Assembly: GCA_024742695.1 (NCBI GenBank)
Contig: JANSXY010000001.1
Span: 62,001-126,000, forward strand
Origin: Paracoccaceae bacterium
GTDB taxonomy: Bacteria > Pseudomonadota > Alphaproteobacteria > Rhodobacterales > Rhodobacteraceae
Direction of reading: 5' to 3'
Length of the DNA stretch: 64,000 nucleotides
Part shown: positions 50,283 to 62,436 of the stretch, one piece after another
How positions within the stretch are numbered: the stretch's first letter is position 1
Layout of the letters: each line of letters starts with the position of its first letter
The notes under the pieces: generated by a model
The model's input: only the letters and a program-made list of their open reading frames with translations
Told to the model about the DNA's origin: nothing
Database searches by the model: none
Translations under genes and position numbers: made by a program

Positions 50283-52487
50283 TCAGCCGATGATGGCGTT
50301 CAGCGTGGCGCTCGGCCGCATGACCTTGGCAAGCTTGGCCGGATCGGGGTGGTAGTAGCCGCCGATATCGGCGGGCTTGCCCTGCGCGGCGGCCATCTCG
50401 CCGGTGATCGCCGCCTCGCCTTCGGCGAGCGCCGTCGCGACCGGGGCGAACTCGGCGGCGAGGCCGGGATCGTCGGTCTGGGCGGCCAGCGCCTCGGCCC
50501 AGTAGCGGGCGAACCAGTAGTGGCTGTCGCGGTTGTCGGGCTGGCCGACCTTGCGGCCGGGCGAGCGATCGTGATCGAGGATGCCCTGCGTCGCGGCATC
50601 GACGGCGTCGCCCAGCACCTTGGCGCGGGCGTTGCCCGTCGCCTCGGCGTGGAACCGGAAGCTTTCGCCCAGCGCGCAGAACTCGCCCAGGCTGTCCCAG
50701 CGCAGGTGGTTTTCCTCGACCAGCTGCTGGACGTGCTTGGGGGCCGAGCCGCCCGCGCCGGTTTCGAACAACCCGCCGCCCTGCATCAGCTTGACGATCG
50801 ACAGCATCTTGGCCGAGGTGGCGAGTTCCAGGATCGGGAACAGGTCGGTCAGGTAGTCGCGCAGCACGTTGCCGGTGATCGCGATGGTGTTCTCGCCCTT
50901 CGTGATGGTTTCCAGGCTGGCGCGGGTCGCCTCGCGCGGGGCCATGATCTCGAACTTGTCCGCAACGCCATGGGCTTCGAGGATCGGCTTGACGTAAGAG
51001 ATGAGTTCCGCGTCATGGGCGCGGGTCGCGTCCAGCCAGAAGATCGCGCGATAGCCGGTCAGGCGCTGGCGGTCGATGGCCAGCTTCACCCAATCCTCGA
51101 TCGGCGCCTTGCGGGTCGAGGCGGAACGCCAGATGTCGCCCGCCTCGACGCTGTGCCGGTGCAGCACCGTGCCGTCGTCGAGGATCATCTTCACCACGCC
51201 CGCCGCGGCGATCTCGAAGGTTGTCGGGTGGCTGCCGTATTCCTCGGCCTTCTGGGCCATCAGGCCGATGTTCTGCACGGTGCCGGCGGTGGCGGGGTTG
51301 AGCTTGCCGTTCGCCTTGAAGAAGGCGATCGCCTCGTCATAGACCGGCGCGTAGGAATTGTCGGGGATCGCGCAGACGCAGTCGTGTTCCTTGCCGTCGG
51401 GGCCCCAGCCCTTGCCGCCGGCCCGGATCAGCGCCGGCATCGAGGCATCGATGATCACGTCGGAGGGGACGTGCAGGTTGGTGATGCCCTTGTCGGAATT
51501 GACCATGTACATCGGCGGGCGGGTGGCAGTGACCGCCGCGATCGCCGCCATGATCCCGGCGTCGTCCTTCACCCGGTCGAGCAGGTCGCCGAGGCCGGAG
51601 TTCGGGTTCACGCCCAGTGCCGCCATCCGGTCGCCATGCGCCTCGAACACCGGGGCGAGCCAGGCCCTGACGGCATGGCCGAAGATGATCGGGTCGGAGA
51701 CCTTCATCATCGTCGCCTTCAGGTGCAGCGAGAACAGAACGCCCTCGGCCCTTGTTTTCTCGATCTCTTCGGCCAGGAAGGCATCGAGCGCACGGGCCGA
51801 CATGAAGGTGGCGTCGACCACCGTGCCGGCGGGATAGCTGACACCGTCCTTCAGCACCGTCTCGCCCTCGGCGGTTTCCAGCACGATCCTCGCCGTGGCG
51901 GCGCGGTCGAGCGTGGCCGAGACCTCGTTGGAGCGGAAATCGCCGCCGGTCATCGCGGCGACGCGGGTCTTGCTGCCCGGGGACCAGTCGCCCATCCGAT
52001 GCGGGTTCGCCTGGGCGTAGCGCTTCACCGCCGTCGCGGCGCGGCGGTCGGAATTGCCCTCGCGCAGAACCGGGTTCACGGCCGAGCCCTTGATCGCGTC
52101 GTATTTCGCGCGGGCGGCCTTCTCGGCCTCGGTCTGCGGGTCTTCGGGATAGTCGGGCACGCCGTAGCCCTGGCCCTGAAGCTCGCGGACCGCGGCGACG
52201 AGCTGCGGGACCGAGGCCGAGATGTTCGGCAGCTTGATGACGTTCGCCTGCGGCGTCTTCACCGTCTCGCCCAGTTCCGCGAGGTCGTCGTCGATCCGCT
52301 GCTCGGGTGTCAGCGCCTCGGGGAAGGCGGCGAGGATGCGCCCGGCGAGCGAGATGTCCTTGGTGCCCACGCTGATCCCGGCGGCAGCCGCGAACCTGCG
52401 GATGATCGGCAGCAGCGAGGCGGAGGCAAGTTCCGGCGCTTCGTCGACCTTGGTGTAGATGATGTCGGGGGTTTCGCTGTCAGCCAT
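50283..52487 (-). CDS. NADP-dependent isocitrate dehydrogenase (monomeric type)
   Basis: A 734-residue enzyme of the monomeric IDH family, unrelated in sequence to the dimeric enzyme next door but catalysing the same reaction. Family landmarks are [10 protein letters not shown] near the start, [20 protein letters not shown] (isocitrate contacts), [18 protein letters not shown], and the C-terminal [10 protein letters not shown] and [19 protein letters not shown]. Length is normal (about 740). ATG 52487 (MADSETPD) was chosen; the frame is open further upstream, but that part is low-complexity. Confidence 0.95.
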   Translation of the reverse strand: MADSETPDIIYTKVDEAPELASASLLPIIRRFAAAAGISVGTKDISLAGRILAAFPEALTPEQRIDDDLAELGETVKTPQANVIKLPNISASVPQLVAAVRELQGQGYGVPDYPEDPQTEAEKAARAKYDAIKGSAVNPVLREGNSDRRAATAVKRYAQANPHRMGDWSPGSKTRVAAMTGGDFRSNEVSATLDRAATARIVLETAEGETVLKDGVSYPAGTVVDATFMSARALDAFLAEEIEKTRAEGVLFSLHLKATMMKVSDPIIFGHAVRAWLAPVFEAHGDRMAALGVNPNSGLGDLLDRVKDDAGIMAAIAAVTATRPPMYMVNSDKGITNLHVPSDVIIDASMPALIRAGGKGWGPDGKEHDCVCAIPDNSYAPVYDEAIAFFKANGKLNPATAGTVQNIGLMAQKAEEYGSHPTTFEIAAAGVVKMILDDGTVLHRHSVEAGDIWRSASTRKAPIEDWVKLAIDRQRLTGYRAIFWLDATRAHDAELISYVKPILEAHGVADKFEIMAPREATRASLETITKGENTIAITGNVLRDYLTDLFPILELATSAKMLSIVKLMQGGGLFETGAGGSAPKHVQQLVEENHLRWDSLGEFCALGESFRFHAEATGNARAKVLGDAVDAATQGILDHDRSPGRKVGQPDNRDSHYWFARYWAEALAAQTDDPGLAAEFAPVATALAEGEAAITGEMAAAQGKPADIGGYYHPDPAKLAKVMRPSATLNAIIG

Positions 52488-52687
52488 CGGTGAGCCCTTT
52501 CGATCCTGTCCAGAAACGGGCCGCGCGACCGCCATCTGGCGCGCCGGCGGGGAATGCGAAGCGCGGGACGGCGGCGGCGGATGTCGTCGTGCCGCACCGG
52601 GCCGGGACATGCTGGGGCGCCATCGGCCGTCCTTTCGCTGGATTCGCGCTGCGGCGTCTCTAGCCGAAATCGGGGGTCAAGGAAAGA

Positions 52688-52707
52688 TGGTATGCGGTGG
52701 TATACAA
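52688..52707. promoter_or_regulatory. Tandem TGGTAT(G/A)C repeats upstream of monomeric isocitrate dehydrogenase
   Basis: TGGTATGCGG is followed directly by TGGTATACAA, a ten-base direct repeat with a period of one helical turn, about 200 bases before the dehydrogenase start. TGGTATAC resembles half of operators bound by some GntR-family regulators. No regulator can be assigned. Confidence 0.4.
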
Positions 52708-52739
52708 AATTCTCGACACAACACGGCCCGGCCGCGGGG

Positions 52740-53321
52740 TCACTCGAAGAAGGGCCGGGCGACGGTGCGCACGTGGTCCCAGACGCGGGGCGCGCCGCGC
52801 GCGACCTTGCGGCCGACGCGGGTTTCGAGGTCCGCGAAGGTCACGTCGAAATCCCGCCACGATCCGCCGCCGGCGGCGATGTTCTGCATCACCGGCTGCA
52901 CCCGGTCGAGCGCCTTGGCGAACACCGCGTCGGGGGATTCGGCGGCTTCGAATTCCTCCCACAGGGCGCGAAGCTCGTCGCCGATATCCTTCGGAAGAAG
53001 GCCGAAAATCCGGTCGGCGGCGCGTGCCTCCTCGGCCTGCCGCGCGGCGGAGCCGTGGGCCATGCCGCCCGCGGCATGGATCGGCACGTCGCCGGTGTCG
53101 ATCTCGACGAGGTCGTGCAGCAGAAGCATCCGGATCACCCGGTCGATCGACACGCCGGGGGGCGCTTGGTCGGCAAGGACCAGCGCGTAAAGCGCCAGAT
53201 GCCATGAATGTTCGCCCGAATTCTCCTTCCGGCCGCCGTGGACGGGCGTGGCGCGCAGGACGGACTTCAGCCGGTCGGCTTCGGCCAGAAAGGCCAGTTG
53301 GGCTGCAAGGCGTTCGGTCAA
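52740..53321 (-). CDS. HD-domain phosphohydrolase (YfbR-like)
   Basis: A 193-residue cytosolic HD-domain protein similar to YfbR-type 5'-nucleotidases. Metal ligands are visible in GEHSWHLAL (H38 region), LLLHDLVEID (HD pair near 68-69) and the later aspartate in ALDRVQPV. The start is TTG at 53321, which overlaps the stop of the upstream gene (TTGA); no ATG is available before the HD motif. Substrate is probably a deoxynucleoside monophosphate, but this is inference. Confidence 0.85.
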   Translation of the reverse strand: MTERLAAQLAFLAEADRLKSVLRATPVHGGRKENSGEHSWHLALYALVLADQAPPGVSIDRVIRMLLLHDLVEIDTGDVPIHAAGGMAHGSAARQAEEARAADRIFGLLPKDIGDELRALWEEFEAAESPDAVFAKALDRVQPVMQNIAAGGGSWRDFDVTFADLETRVGRKVARGAPRVWDHVRTVARPFFE

Positions 53322-53587
53322 TGCCCGCCGGTGTCCGGATCCGGCGGGGCCAGCGGCAGGGCCGCGCCGGCCTTCTTCGCGGCCAGCGCCTGTTCCATGA
53401 AGCGCCGGCCGCGCGCCTCGGCCTGGCGAATCCGGATCGATGTCAGGAACGCTTCCTGCAAGGTGGTGGAAGACGCGCCGATCATCTTCGAGACCTGGTC
53501 GTAGAAGAACGGGTCGTCCAGTTCCTTCGACGCTTCCAGCGTGTCGCGGGCCAGCTTGTCGGCCAGGTCCTGGATGAAGTCGGCCAT
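53318..53587 (-). CDS. Small conserved-looking protein of unknown function
   Basis: An 89-residue soluble protein, not recognised. It is predicted to be helical and highly charged in the first 70 residues (FIQDLADKLARDTLEASKEL, FYDQVSKMIGASS, TSIRIRQAEARGRRFMEQAL) and Pro-rich at the end. It is packed between the hydrolase and the HD gene: its ATG is one base from the hydrolase stop and its stop overlaps the HD start, which supports it as a real, co-translated gene. Confidence 0.8.
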   Translation of the reverse strand: MADFIQDLADKLARDTLEASKELDDPFFYDQVSKMIGASSTTLQEAFLTSIRIRQAEARGRRFMEQALAAKKAGAALPLAPPDPDTGGH

Positions 53588-53588
53588 C

Positions 53589-54248
53589 TCAGCGCGTCGC
53601 CTCTCCCAGCCGGCGGCGGACGTAGTCCTGCACCGTGGCGATCATCGGCGCCATGTGCGCCTCGTCGTCCTCGAAGAAATGCCCGGCGCCCTCGATCTCG
53701 CAATGGGTGATGGTGATCCCGCGCTGCTCGTGCAGCTTGGCGACCAGCGAATGCGTGTCCTTCGGCGGCGCGACCTTGTCGGCGGTGCCGTTGATGATCA
53801 GGCCCGAGGACGGGCAGGGCGCGAGGAACGAGAAATCGTACATGTTCGCGGGCGGCGCGACCGAGACGAATCCGGTGATTTCGGGCCGCCGCATCAGAAG
53901 CTGCATCCCGATCCACGCCCCGAAGGAGAAGCCCGCGACCCAGCAGTGCTTGGAATTCGGATTGAGCGCCTGCAGGTAGTCAAGCGCCGAGGCGGCATCG
54001 CTAAGCTCGCCCACGCCCTGATCGTATTCGCCCTGGCTGCGCCCGACGCCACGGAAGTTGAAGCGAAGCACCGTGAATCCAAGCTCGTAGAAGGCGTAGT
54101 GCAGGCGGTGCACGACCCGGTTGTTCATCGATCCGCCGTACAGCGGATGCGGATGCAGCACGATCGCGATCGGGGCGTCGGCGGATTTCTGGGGGTGGTA
54201 GCGGCCTTCCAGGCGGCCCTCGGGGCCGGGGAATATGACTTCGGGCAT
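53589..54248 (-). CDS. Alpha/beta-hydrolase
   Basis: A 219-residue soluble hydrolase of the dienelactone-hydrolase/YfbR-neighbour type often annotated as an alpha/beta-fold esterase. HPHPLYGGSMNN forms the oxyanion region, the nucleophile elbow is GFSFG (about 108), the acid is in NGTADKVAPP and the histidine in GAGHFFED near residue 190. No signal peptide. Substrate unknown. First of three overlapping genes running left; it diverges from iscR. Confidence 0.85.
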   Translation of the reverse strand: MPEVIFPGPEGRLEGRYHPQKSADAPIAIVLHPHPLYGGSMNNRVVHRLHYAFYELGFTVLRFNFRGVGRSQGEYDQGVGELSDAASALDYLQALNPNSKHCWVAGFSFGAWIGMQLLMRRPEITGFVSVAPPANMYDFSFLAPCPSSGLIINGTADKVAPPKDTHSLVAKLHEQRGITITHCEIEGAGHFFEDDEAHMAPMIATVQDYVRRRLGEATR

Positions 54249-54285
54249 CAGTTCGCCTGTTCCCTGTCCGGGCCCCCGAGCATTC

Positions 54286-54314
54286 TTGACGAATTTTATC
54301 GGGCAACCTAGAAT
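54286..54314 (+). promoter_or_regulatory. Promoter of the iscR-suf operon
   Basis: TTGACG (54286-54291), a 17-base spacer and TAGAAT (54309-54314) form a near-consensus sigma-70 promoter, about 86 bases before the iscR ATG. The -10 element is part of the ICE-like box at 54308-54322, so a bound repressor would block polymerase. Confidence 0.75.
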
Positions 54315-54322
54315 GTTTCTAA
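54308..54322. promoter_or_regulatory. Irr/ICE-like box at the iscR promoter
   Basis: CTAGAA-TGT-TTCTAA is a perfect TAGAA/TTCTA inverted repeat and matches 11 of 12 fixed bases of the iron control element TTAGAA-N3-TTCTAA bound by Irr in alphaproteobacteria. It overlaps the -10 element. Confidence 0.7.
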
Positions 54323-54399
54323 AGCGCGGGTGCGCCTTGCGGTGCAGGTGAGTTAAGCGCCGCCGCCGCGCGCGTCAACGTCTTTGGCAGGAATGGCCG

Positions 54400-54858
54400 A
54401 TGAAACTCTCCACCAAGGGGCGCTATGCCATGGTCGCGCTGGCCGACCTCGCGATGGCCGGCCCCGACAAGCTGTCCACCCTGTCCGAGATCTCGGAACG
54501 GCAGGACATTTCGCTGCCGTATCTCGAACAGCTGTTCGTCAAGCTGCGCCGGGCCGGGCTGGTCGACAGCGTGCGCGGCCCGGGCGGGGGTTATCGCCTC
54601 GCGCTCGACCCGGAGGAGATCCGGGTCAGCGCGGTGCTGGAGGCGGTCGACGAGACGGTCAGCGCGTTGCACACCGGCGCCGCCGTCTCGGGCGGGCTGT
54701 CGGGCACGCGGGCGCAATCCTTCACCAACCGGCTTTGGGAAAGCTTTTCGGCGCATGTCTATGTTTTCCTGCATCAAACCACGCTTGCCGACGTGATCGG
54801 AAACCGCCTGAAACCCTGTCCGGCGGTGCCCGGGCTTTTCCGGATCGTCGACGAATGA
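54400..54858 (+). CDS. iscR: Rrf2-family Fe-S regulator IscR, lacking the usual cysteine triad
   Basis: A 152-residue Rrf2 winged-helix regulator at the head of the suf operon. The N-terminal STKGRYAMVALADLA and the recognition region DISLPYLEQLFVKLRRAGLV are typical of IscR. The region that in E. coli IscR holds three cluster-ligand cysteines and a histidine (about residues 90-107) has no cysteine; the only cysteine is C140 near the C-terminus. This matches a type reported for Rhodobacter sphaeroides IscR, which binds a cluster with a different ligand set. It probably represses suf when clusters are sufficient. Its stop overlaps the desulfurase ATG. Confidence 0.92.
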   Translation: MKLSTKGRYAMVALADLAMAGPDKLSTLSEISERQDISLPYLEQLFVKLRRAGLVDSVRGPGGGYRLALDPEEIRVSAVLEAVDETVSALHTGAAVSGGLSGTRAQSFTNRLWESFSAHVYVFLHQTTLADVIGNRLKPCPAVPGLFRIVDE

Positions 54859-55904
54859 CCGGCCCGCGCTGCTATCTCGACTGGAACGCGACCGCGCCGC
54901 TGCGGGCCGAGGCGCGGGCGGCGATGATCGCGGCGATGGATGTCGTCGGCAATCCGTCCTCGGTGCATGCCGAGGGGCGGGCGGCGCGGGCGCTTGTCGA
55001 GAAGGCGCGCGCGCAGGTCGCGGCCGCCCTGGGGGCCGAGGGCGCGGATATCGTCTTCACCTCCGGCGCGACGGAGGCCGCGGCGCTGGCATTGGCCGGC
55101 CGCGGGCTGGCCTGCGCCGAGATCGAGCATGACGCGGTGCTGGCCTGGGCCAACCCCGGCCTGCCTGTCGATGCCATGGGCCGGGTGGACCTGGCCGATC
55201 CGGGGGGCAGCGCGCTGCAACTGGCCAATTCCGAAACCGGTGTGATCCAGGACCTGCCGGAGGGGCTGGCAGTGTCCGACCTGACGCAGGCGTTCGGCAA
55301 GATCCCGTTCGCCTTCAATTGGCTGGGGGTCACGATGGGGCTTGTTTCCGCCCACAAGCTTGGCGGGCCGAAGGGCGTGGGGGCGCTGGTGGTGCGGCAG
55401 GGCACCGATATCGCGGCGCGGATCCGCGGCGGCGGACAGGAGATGGGGCGCCGGGCGGGGACGGAGAACGTGATCGGCATCGCCGGGTTCGGCGCCGCGG
55501 CCGAGGCGGCCGCGCGCGAGCTGGCCGCCGGCCTTTGGGACGAAATCGCCGAACTTAGAAATATTCTAGATTCTGCTCTGGAAGCCGCTGCACCGGGTGT
55601 TATCTTTGCCGCGAGGGGCGCGCGACGGCTTCCCAACACGACCTGCGTGATCAGCCTCGGCTGGAAGGGCGAAACGCAGGTGATGCAGATGGACCTGGCG
55701 GGGTTTGCGATATCCGCCGGATCGGCCTGTTCGTCCGGCAAGGTCCGGGCGAGCCGGGTTCTGGCGGCGATGGGAGTTTCGCCCGAGGCCGCGGCGGCGG
55801 CGATCCGGGTCTCGCTGGGGCCGGGGGTGACACGCGGCGAACTGGAACGGTTCGCCGAGGCCTGGGGCCGGGCGCGTCAACGGCACGCCGCCCGCGTGGC
55901 CTGA
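54855..55904 (+). CDS. Cysteine desulfurase, IscS/NifS-like (class I)
   Basis: A 349-residue PLP enzyme that takes sulfur from cysteine for cluster assembly. Schiff-base lysine K168 (SAHKLGGPKG) and catalytic cysteine C292 in the long class-I loop AGSACSSGKV are present; the C-terminal extension of E. coli IscS that binds IscU is missing (349 against about 400 residues). It overlaps iscR by ATGA. A second, class II desulfurase (sufS) closes the same operon. An ICE-like box lies inside the gene at 55555. Confidence 0.92.
   Translation: MTGPRCYLDWNATAPLRAEARAAMIAAMDVVGNPSSVHAEGRAARALVEKARAQVAAALGAEGADIVFTSGATEAAALALAGRGLACAEIEHDAVLAWANPGLPVDAMGRVDLADPGGSALQLANSETGVIQDLPEGLAVSDLTQAFGKIPFAFNWLGVTMGLVSAHKLGGPKGVGALVVRQGTDIAARIRGGGQEMGRRAGTENVIGIAGFGAAAEAAARELAAGLWDEIAELRNILDSALEAAAPGVIFAARGARRLPNTTCVISLGWKGETQVMQMDLAGFAISAGSACSSGKVRASRVLAAMGVSPEAAAAAIRVSLGPGVTRGELERFAEAWGRARQRHAARVA
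55555..55569. promoter_or_regulatory. Irr/ICE-like box inside the desulfurase gene
   Basis: TTAGAA-ATA-TTCTAG matches 11 of 12 fixed bases of the iron control element and contains the same TAGAA-N3-TTCTA core as the iscR promoter. It lies in a locally AT-rich patch of coding sequence 390 bases upstream of sufB. It could control an internal promoter or pause transcription. Confidence 0.6.
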
Positions 55905-55920
55905 GATATTGGATGAAAAA

Positions 55921-55936
55921 AGGCCCGCAAGGGCCT
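55921..55936. other. Hairpin with GCAA loop between the desulfurase gene and sufB
   Basis: AGGCCC-GCAA-GGGCCT is a perfect 6-bp stem closed by a GNRA tetraloop on the + strand, in the 54-base gap before sufB. It is preceded by a run of A, so on the minus strand it would look like a terminator followed by U residues. The + strand reading suggests an mRNA processing or stability element. Confidence 0.55.
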
Positions 55937-55958
55937 GTCGAAAAGGGGAAGGTTGACG

Positions 55959-57469
<1,511 letters not shown>

Positions 57470-57473
<4 letters not shown>

Positions 57474-57781
57474 TCGTTACCACCACGCCCAATGTCGAGG
57501 GCCACCAGATCGCCGAGTACCACGGCATCGTCACCGGAGAGGCGATCCTGGGCGCCAACGTGTTCCGCGACATCTTCGCTGGGATCACCGATATCATCGG
57601 CGGCCGCTCGGGCGCCTACGAGGCAAGCCTCGCCGAAGCGCGGGAAACGGCGCTGCATGAGATGGAGGATCGGGCACGCGCGATCGGCGCCAATGCCGTC
57701 GTCGGTGTCGACCTCGACTACGAAGTGATCAACAACATGCTGATGGTGTCCGCCTCGGGCACCGCGGTCAGCCTGCGCTGA
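57470..57781 (+). CDS. YbjQ/UPF0145-family protein within the suf operon
   Basis: A 103-residue soluble protein of the YbjQ (heavy-metal-binding-domain) family: [21 protein letters not shown], the central [33 protein letters not shown] and a C-terminal strand. YbjQ proteins form ring-like pentamers of unknown role. The ATG overlaps the sufB stop and sufC follows after 23 bases, so it is expressed with the cluster-assembly genes. There are no cysteines, so it is unlikely to hold a thiolate-bound cluster. Confidence 0.9.
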
Positions 57782-57804
57782 CGCGCGATACTACGGGAAG
57801 AAAA

Positions 57805-58559
<755 letters not shown>

Positions 58560-58560
<1 letters not shown>

Positions 58561-59849
58561 TGGCGGTGGCGCAGGCGAAGATCGACGCCCTTGCCGCGCG
58601 GCTTGATGCGCTCGACCTGCCGCACGGCGGGTTCACCCGCGCCGCGCGGGCCGAGGCGCTGGCCCGGCTACGGGCGACCGGCCTGCCGCACCGGCGCGAC
58701 GAGTACTGGAAGTATACCGATCCGGCCTCGCTGATTGCCGCGGCGGCACCGGCGGCGGCGTTGTTCGACGGCCAGGAGCCGCCGGTCTTCGATACGATCG
58801 ACCGGCTGCGGCTGGTCTTCGTCGACGGCGTCTTCGATGCCGAGGCGTCGGACGATCCGGCCCTGGCCGGGGTGGAAATCTGCCGGCTGGCCGAGGCCGA
58901 CGCGGCGGACATCCACTGGGCCAAGTCGGTCTACGGCGTGCTGGAGGCGCGCGGCCAGGATCCGGTGTCGCGGCCGCTCGCCGCGCTCAACACCGCCGCG
59001 GCCACCGATGGCGTCTTGATCCGCGCGACGGGCCGGGCCGCGAAGCCCGTCAGCCTGATTTACCTTCACAAGTCAGAGACATCGGACGCGATCCTTCATC
59101 ATTGCGTGCGGGTCGAAGGCGGCGCCGAACTGACCCTGCTGGAGAATGGTCCGGCGGCGGCGCGGTTCAACAAGGTGCTGGAGGTCGATGTCGCTGCGGG
59201 CGGCCGGTTCCACCATGTCCGCGCCCAGGGCCGCGATCACGAACGCCGGGCGGTGACGCATTGCTTCGCCCGCGTCGGTGAAGGCGCGCTGTTCAAGTCG
59301 TTCACGCTGACGGCGAACGGCCAGCTGACCCGCAACGAGACGGTGATCGAGATCGTCGGCGACAACGCGGTGGCCCATGTCGCCGGCGCGGCGCTTGGAG
59401 ACGGCCGGCACGGCACGTTCCACCATGACGACACGGTGTTCGTCACCCACGATGCCGAGGCCTGCGAAAGCCGCCAGGTGTTCAAGAAGGTGCTGAAGAA
59501 CGGCGCGACCGGCGTGTTCCAGGGCAAGATCCTGGTGAAGCCGGGCGCGCAGAAGACCGATGGCTACCAGATCAGCCAGTCGCTGCTGCTGGACGACGAC
59601 AGCCAGTTCCTCGCCAAGCCTGAACTGGAAATCTATGCCGACGACGTGAAGTGCAGCCACGGCTCCACCTCGGGCGCGATCGACGAGACGGCGCTGTTCT
59701 ACCTGCGCTCGCGCGGGGTGCCGCTGGAAGAGGCGCGGGCGCTTCTGGTGCTGTCGTTCCTCGCCGACGCGATCGCCGAGATCGAGGACGAGGCGATCCA
59801 GCAGGAGATCACGTCGCGGCTGGAAGGATGGCTGGCGCGGAGGCGCTGA
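58560..59849 (+). CDS. sufD: Fe-S cluster assembly protein SufD
   Basis: A 429-residue paralogue of SufB that completes the SufBC2D complex, linked to iron entry. The N-terminal helical part (about 1-90, with PHRRDEYWKYTD) is followed by the beta-helix; the conserved histidine and C-terminal sequence DVKCSHGSTSGAIDETALFYLRSRG are present. The start overlaps the sufC stop (TGATG). Confidence 0.96.
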
Positions 59850-59850
59850 G

Positions 59851-60345
59851 GTGAGCCTGTCAGGCGACATCCTGAAAAGCTACCGCGCCCCGCGCGCGGT
59901 GGTGCGGGACAAGCTGTCGCGCCCGCCGCGCGAGGACCGGGCGCTGGCCACGCTGATGGGGGCCTGCCTGCTGTCCTTCGTCGCGCAATGGCCGGGCCAC
60001 GCCCGCGCCGCGCATCTCGATCCCGGTATCCCGCTCGACGCGCGGCTGTCGGGGGCGCTGATGGGCGCGGTCTTCGTGTTGCCGATCCTGGCCTATGCGC
60101 TGGCCGGGATCAGCCACGCGGTGTTGCGGCTGTTCGGCGGGCGGGGCACGTTCTACGGCGCGCGGCTGGCGCTGTTCTGGGCGATGCTTGCGGTTGCGCC
60201 GCTGATGCTGTTGAACGGTCTGGTGCGAGGCCTGATCGGCCCCGGCCCGGAGCAGGCGCTGACCGGGGCGGTGGCCGGGCTGGCGTTTCTCGCGATCTGG
60301 GTGGCGGGCCTTCGGGTCGCCGAATTCGAAGCGGGGCCGGGATGA
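59851..60345 (+). CDS. Membrane protein in the suf operon, Yip1-like
   Basis: A 164-residue protein with a cytoplasmic N-terminus (about 1-30) and four or so hydrophobic helices (about 33-50, 68-92, 105-128, 138-155). It resembles small Yip1-domain membrane proteins, but the match is by overall pattern only. GTG 59851 lies one base after the sufD stop and follows GGAGGCGCTGAG; its stop overlaps the next gene by ATGA. Function in Fe-S assembly unknown. Confidence 0.8.
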   Translation: MSLSGDILKSYRAPRAVVRDKLSRPPREDRALATLMGACLLSFVAQWPGHARAAHLDPGIPLDARLSGALMGAVFVLPILAYALAGISHAVLRLFGGRGTFYGARLALFWAMLAVAPLMLLNGLVRGLIGPGPEQALTGAVAGLAFLAIWVAGLRVAEFEAGPG

Positions 60346-60920
60346 ACGATTTCCTGAGGGATATGGTGCGGGAGACCCTGCAAAGGCCCCGTACCGCCGC
60401 GCGCCGGCTGATCGATCTGCAACTGCCGGCCGAGATCGTCTGGTCGGCCTTCGGCACCGTGGTGGCCGCCAGCGCGGTGCTGGGCTGGCTGTCGGTCGTG
60501 GCGATCCCGGTGGGCACCCGCGGCGTCGTCGACGGCCCGCAGATCACGCCGCTGAACCTGGCCATGGTGCAGGCGACCTCGCTTCTCTTGCTGGCGGGGC
60601 TGTCCACCGCCGGGGGGCGCGCCTTCGGCGGGCAGGGCCGGTTCCTGCAGGCGCTGACGCTGGCGGCCTGGCTGGAATTCATGCTGGTGCTGTTGCAGCT
60701 TCTGCAGCTGGTCGTGATGGTGGTGTTCCCGTTCTTCTCGATGCTGCTGGGCTTCGTCGGCATGGCGTTGTTCCTGTGGCTGCTGACGAATTTCGTTGCC
60801 GAGCTGCATGGCTTTTCCAGCCTTCCGATGGTGTTTTTCGGCATCATCGGGGCCTTCCTGATCGTCGGGATCGCGGCGGTGATGCTGTTTGGCCCGCAGC
60901 TGGCGCAGCAGGGGTTCTGA
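60342..60920 (+). CDS. Yip1-family membrane protein in the suf operon
   Basis: A 192-residue membrane protein with a soluble N-terminal stretch (about 1-35, including LRDMVRETLQRPRTAARRLIDLQLP) and five hydrophobic helices. The pattern of an N-terminal amphipathic segment followed by the helices fits Yip1-domain proteins. It forms a translationally coupled pair with the preceding membrane gene and lies one base before sufS. The pair may form one membrane complex. No catalytic residues seen. Confidence 0.82.
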   Translation: MNDFLRDMVRETLQRPRTAARRLIDLQLPAEIVWSAFGTVVAASAVLGWLSVVAIPVGTRGVVDGPQITPLNLAMVQATSLLLLAGLSTAGGRAFGGQGRFLQALTLAAWLEFMLVLLQLLQLVVMVVFPFFSMLLGFVGMALFLWLLTNFVAELHGFSSLPMVFFGIIGAFLIVGIAAVMLFGPQLAQQGF

Positions 60921-60921
60921 G

Positions 60922-62142
<1,221 letters not shown>

Positions 62143-62208
62143 GGCGGGCGCGGCGGCCGGGGATTTCCCGTTGCGGCCCGCCGCCCCGTGCGCTATGGAC
62201 CCGGTCAG

Positions 62209-62285
62209 GCACCCGTAGCTCAGCTGGATAGAGTGCTGCCCTCCGAAGGCAGAGGTCACAGGTTCGAATCCTGTCGGGTGCGCCA
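62209..62285 (+). tRNA. tRNA-Arg (anticodon CCG)
   Basis: A 77-base cloverleaf: acceptor GCACCCG/CGGGTGC with G discriminator and encoded CCA, D arm with TAGCTCAGCTGGATAGAG, anticodon stem CTGCC/GGCAG around loop CTCCGAA (anticodon CCG, reading CGG), and T arm CAGG-TTCGAAT-CCTG. No integrated element is visible at its 3' end. Confidence 0.97.
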
Positions 62286-62436
62286 TCCCCTTATCGTCTG
62301 CCTGCGGTCGATGCGGCCCCTTACGACGCGGTGCCGTCGCCGCGGGGTTGGCATGGCCGCCGTCCCGCGGTAGCGCTGGAACAGATGGGAGCGCGCCGTC
62401 CGGCCTGCGGGTCGGCGGCGCCGGCGACGGATTGCG

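Noticed and set aside
62209-62436. tRNA-Arg as an attachment site for an integrated element
   Set aside because: No integrase, no repeated tRNA 3' end and no change in composition downstream were seen.
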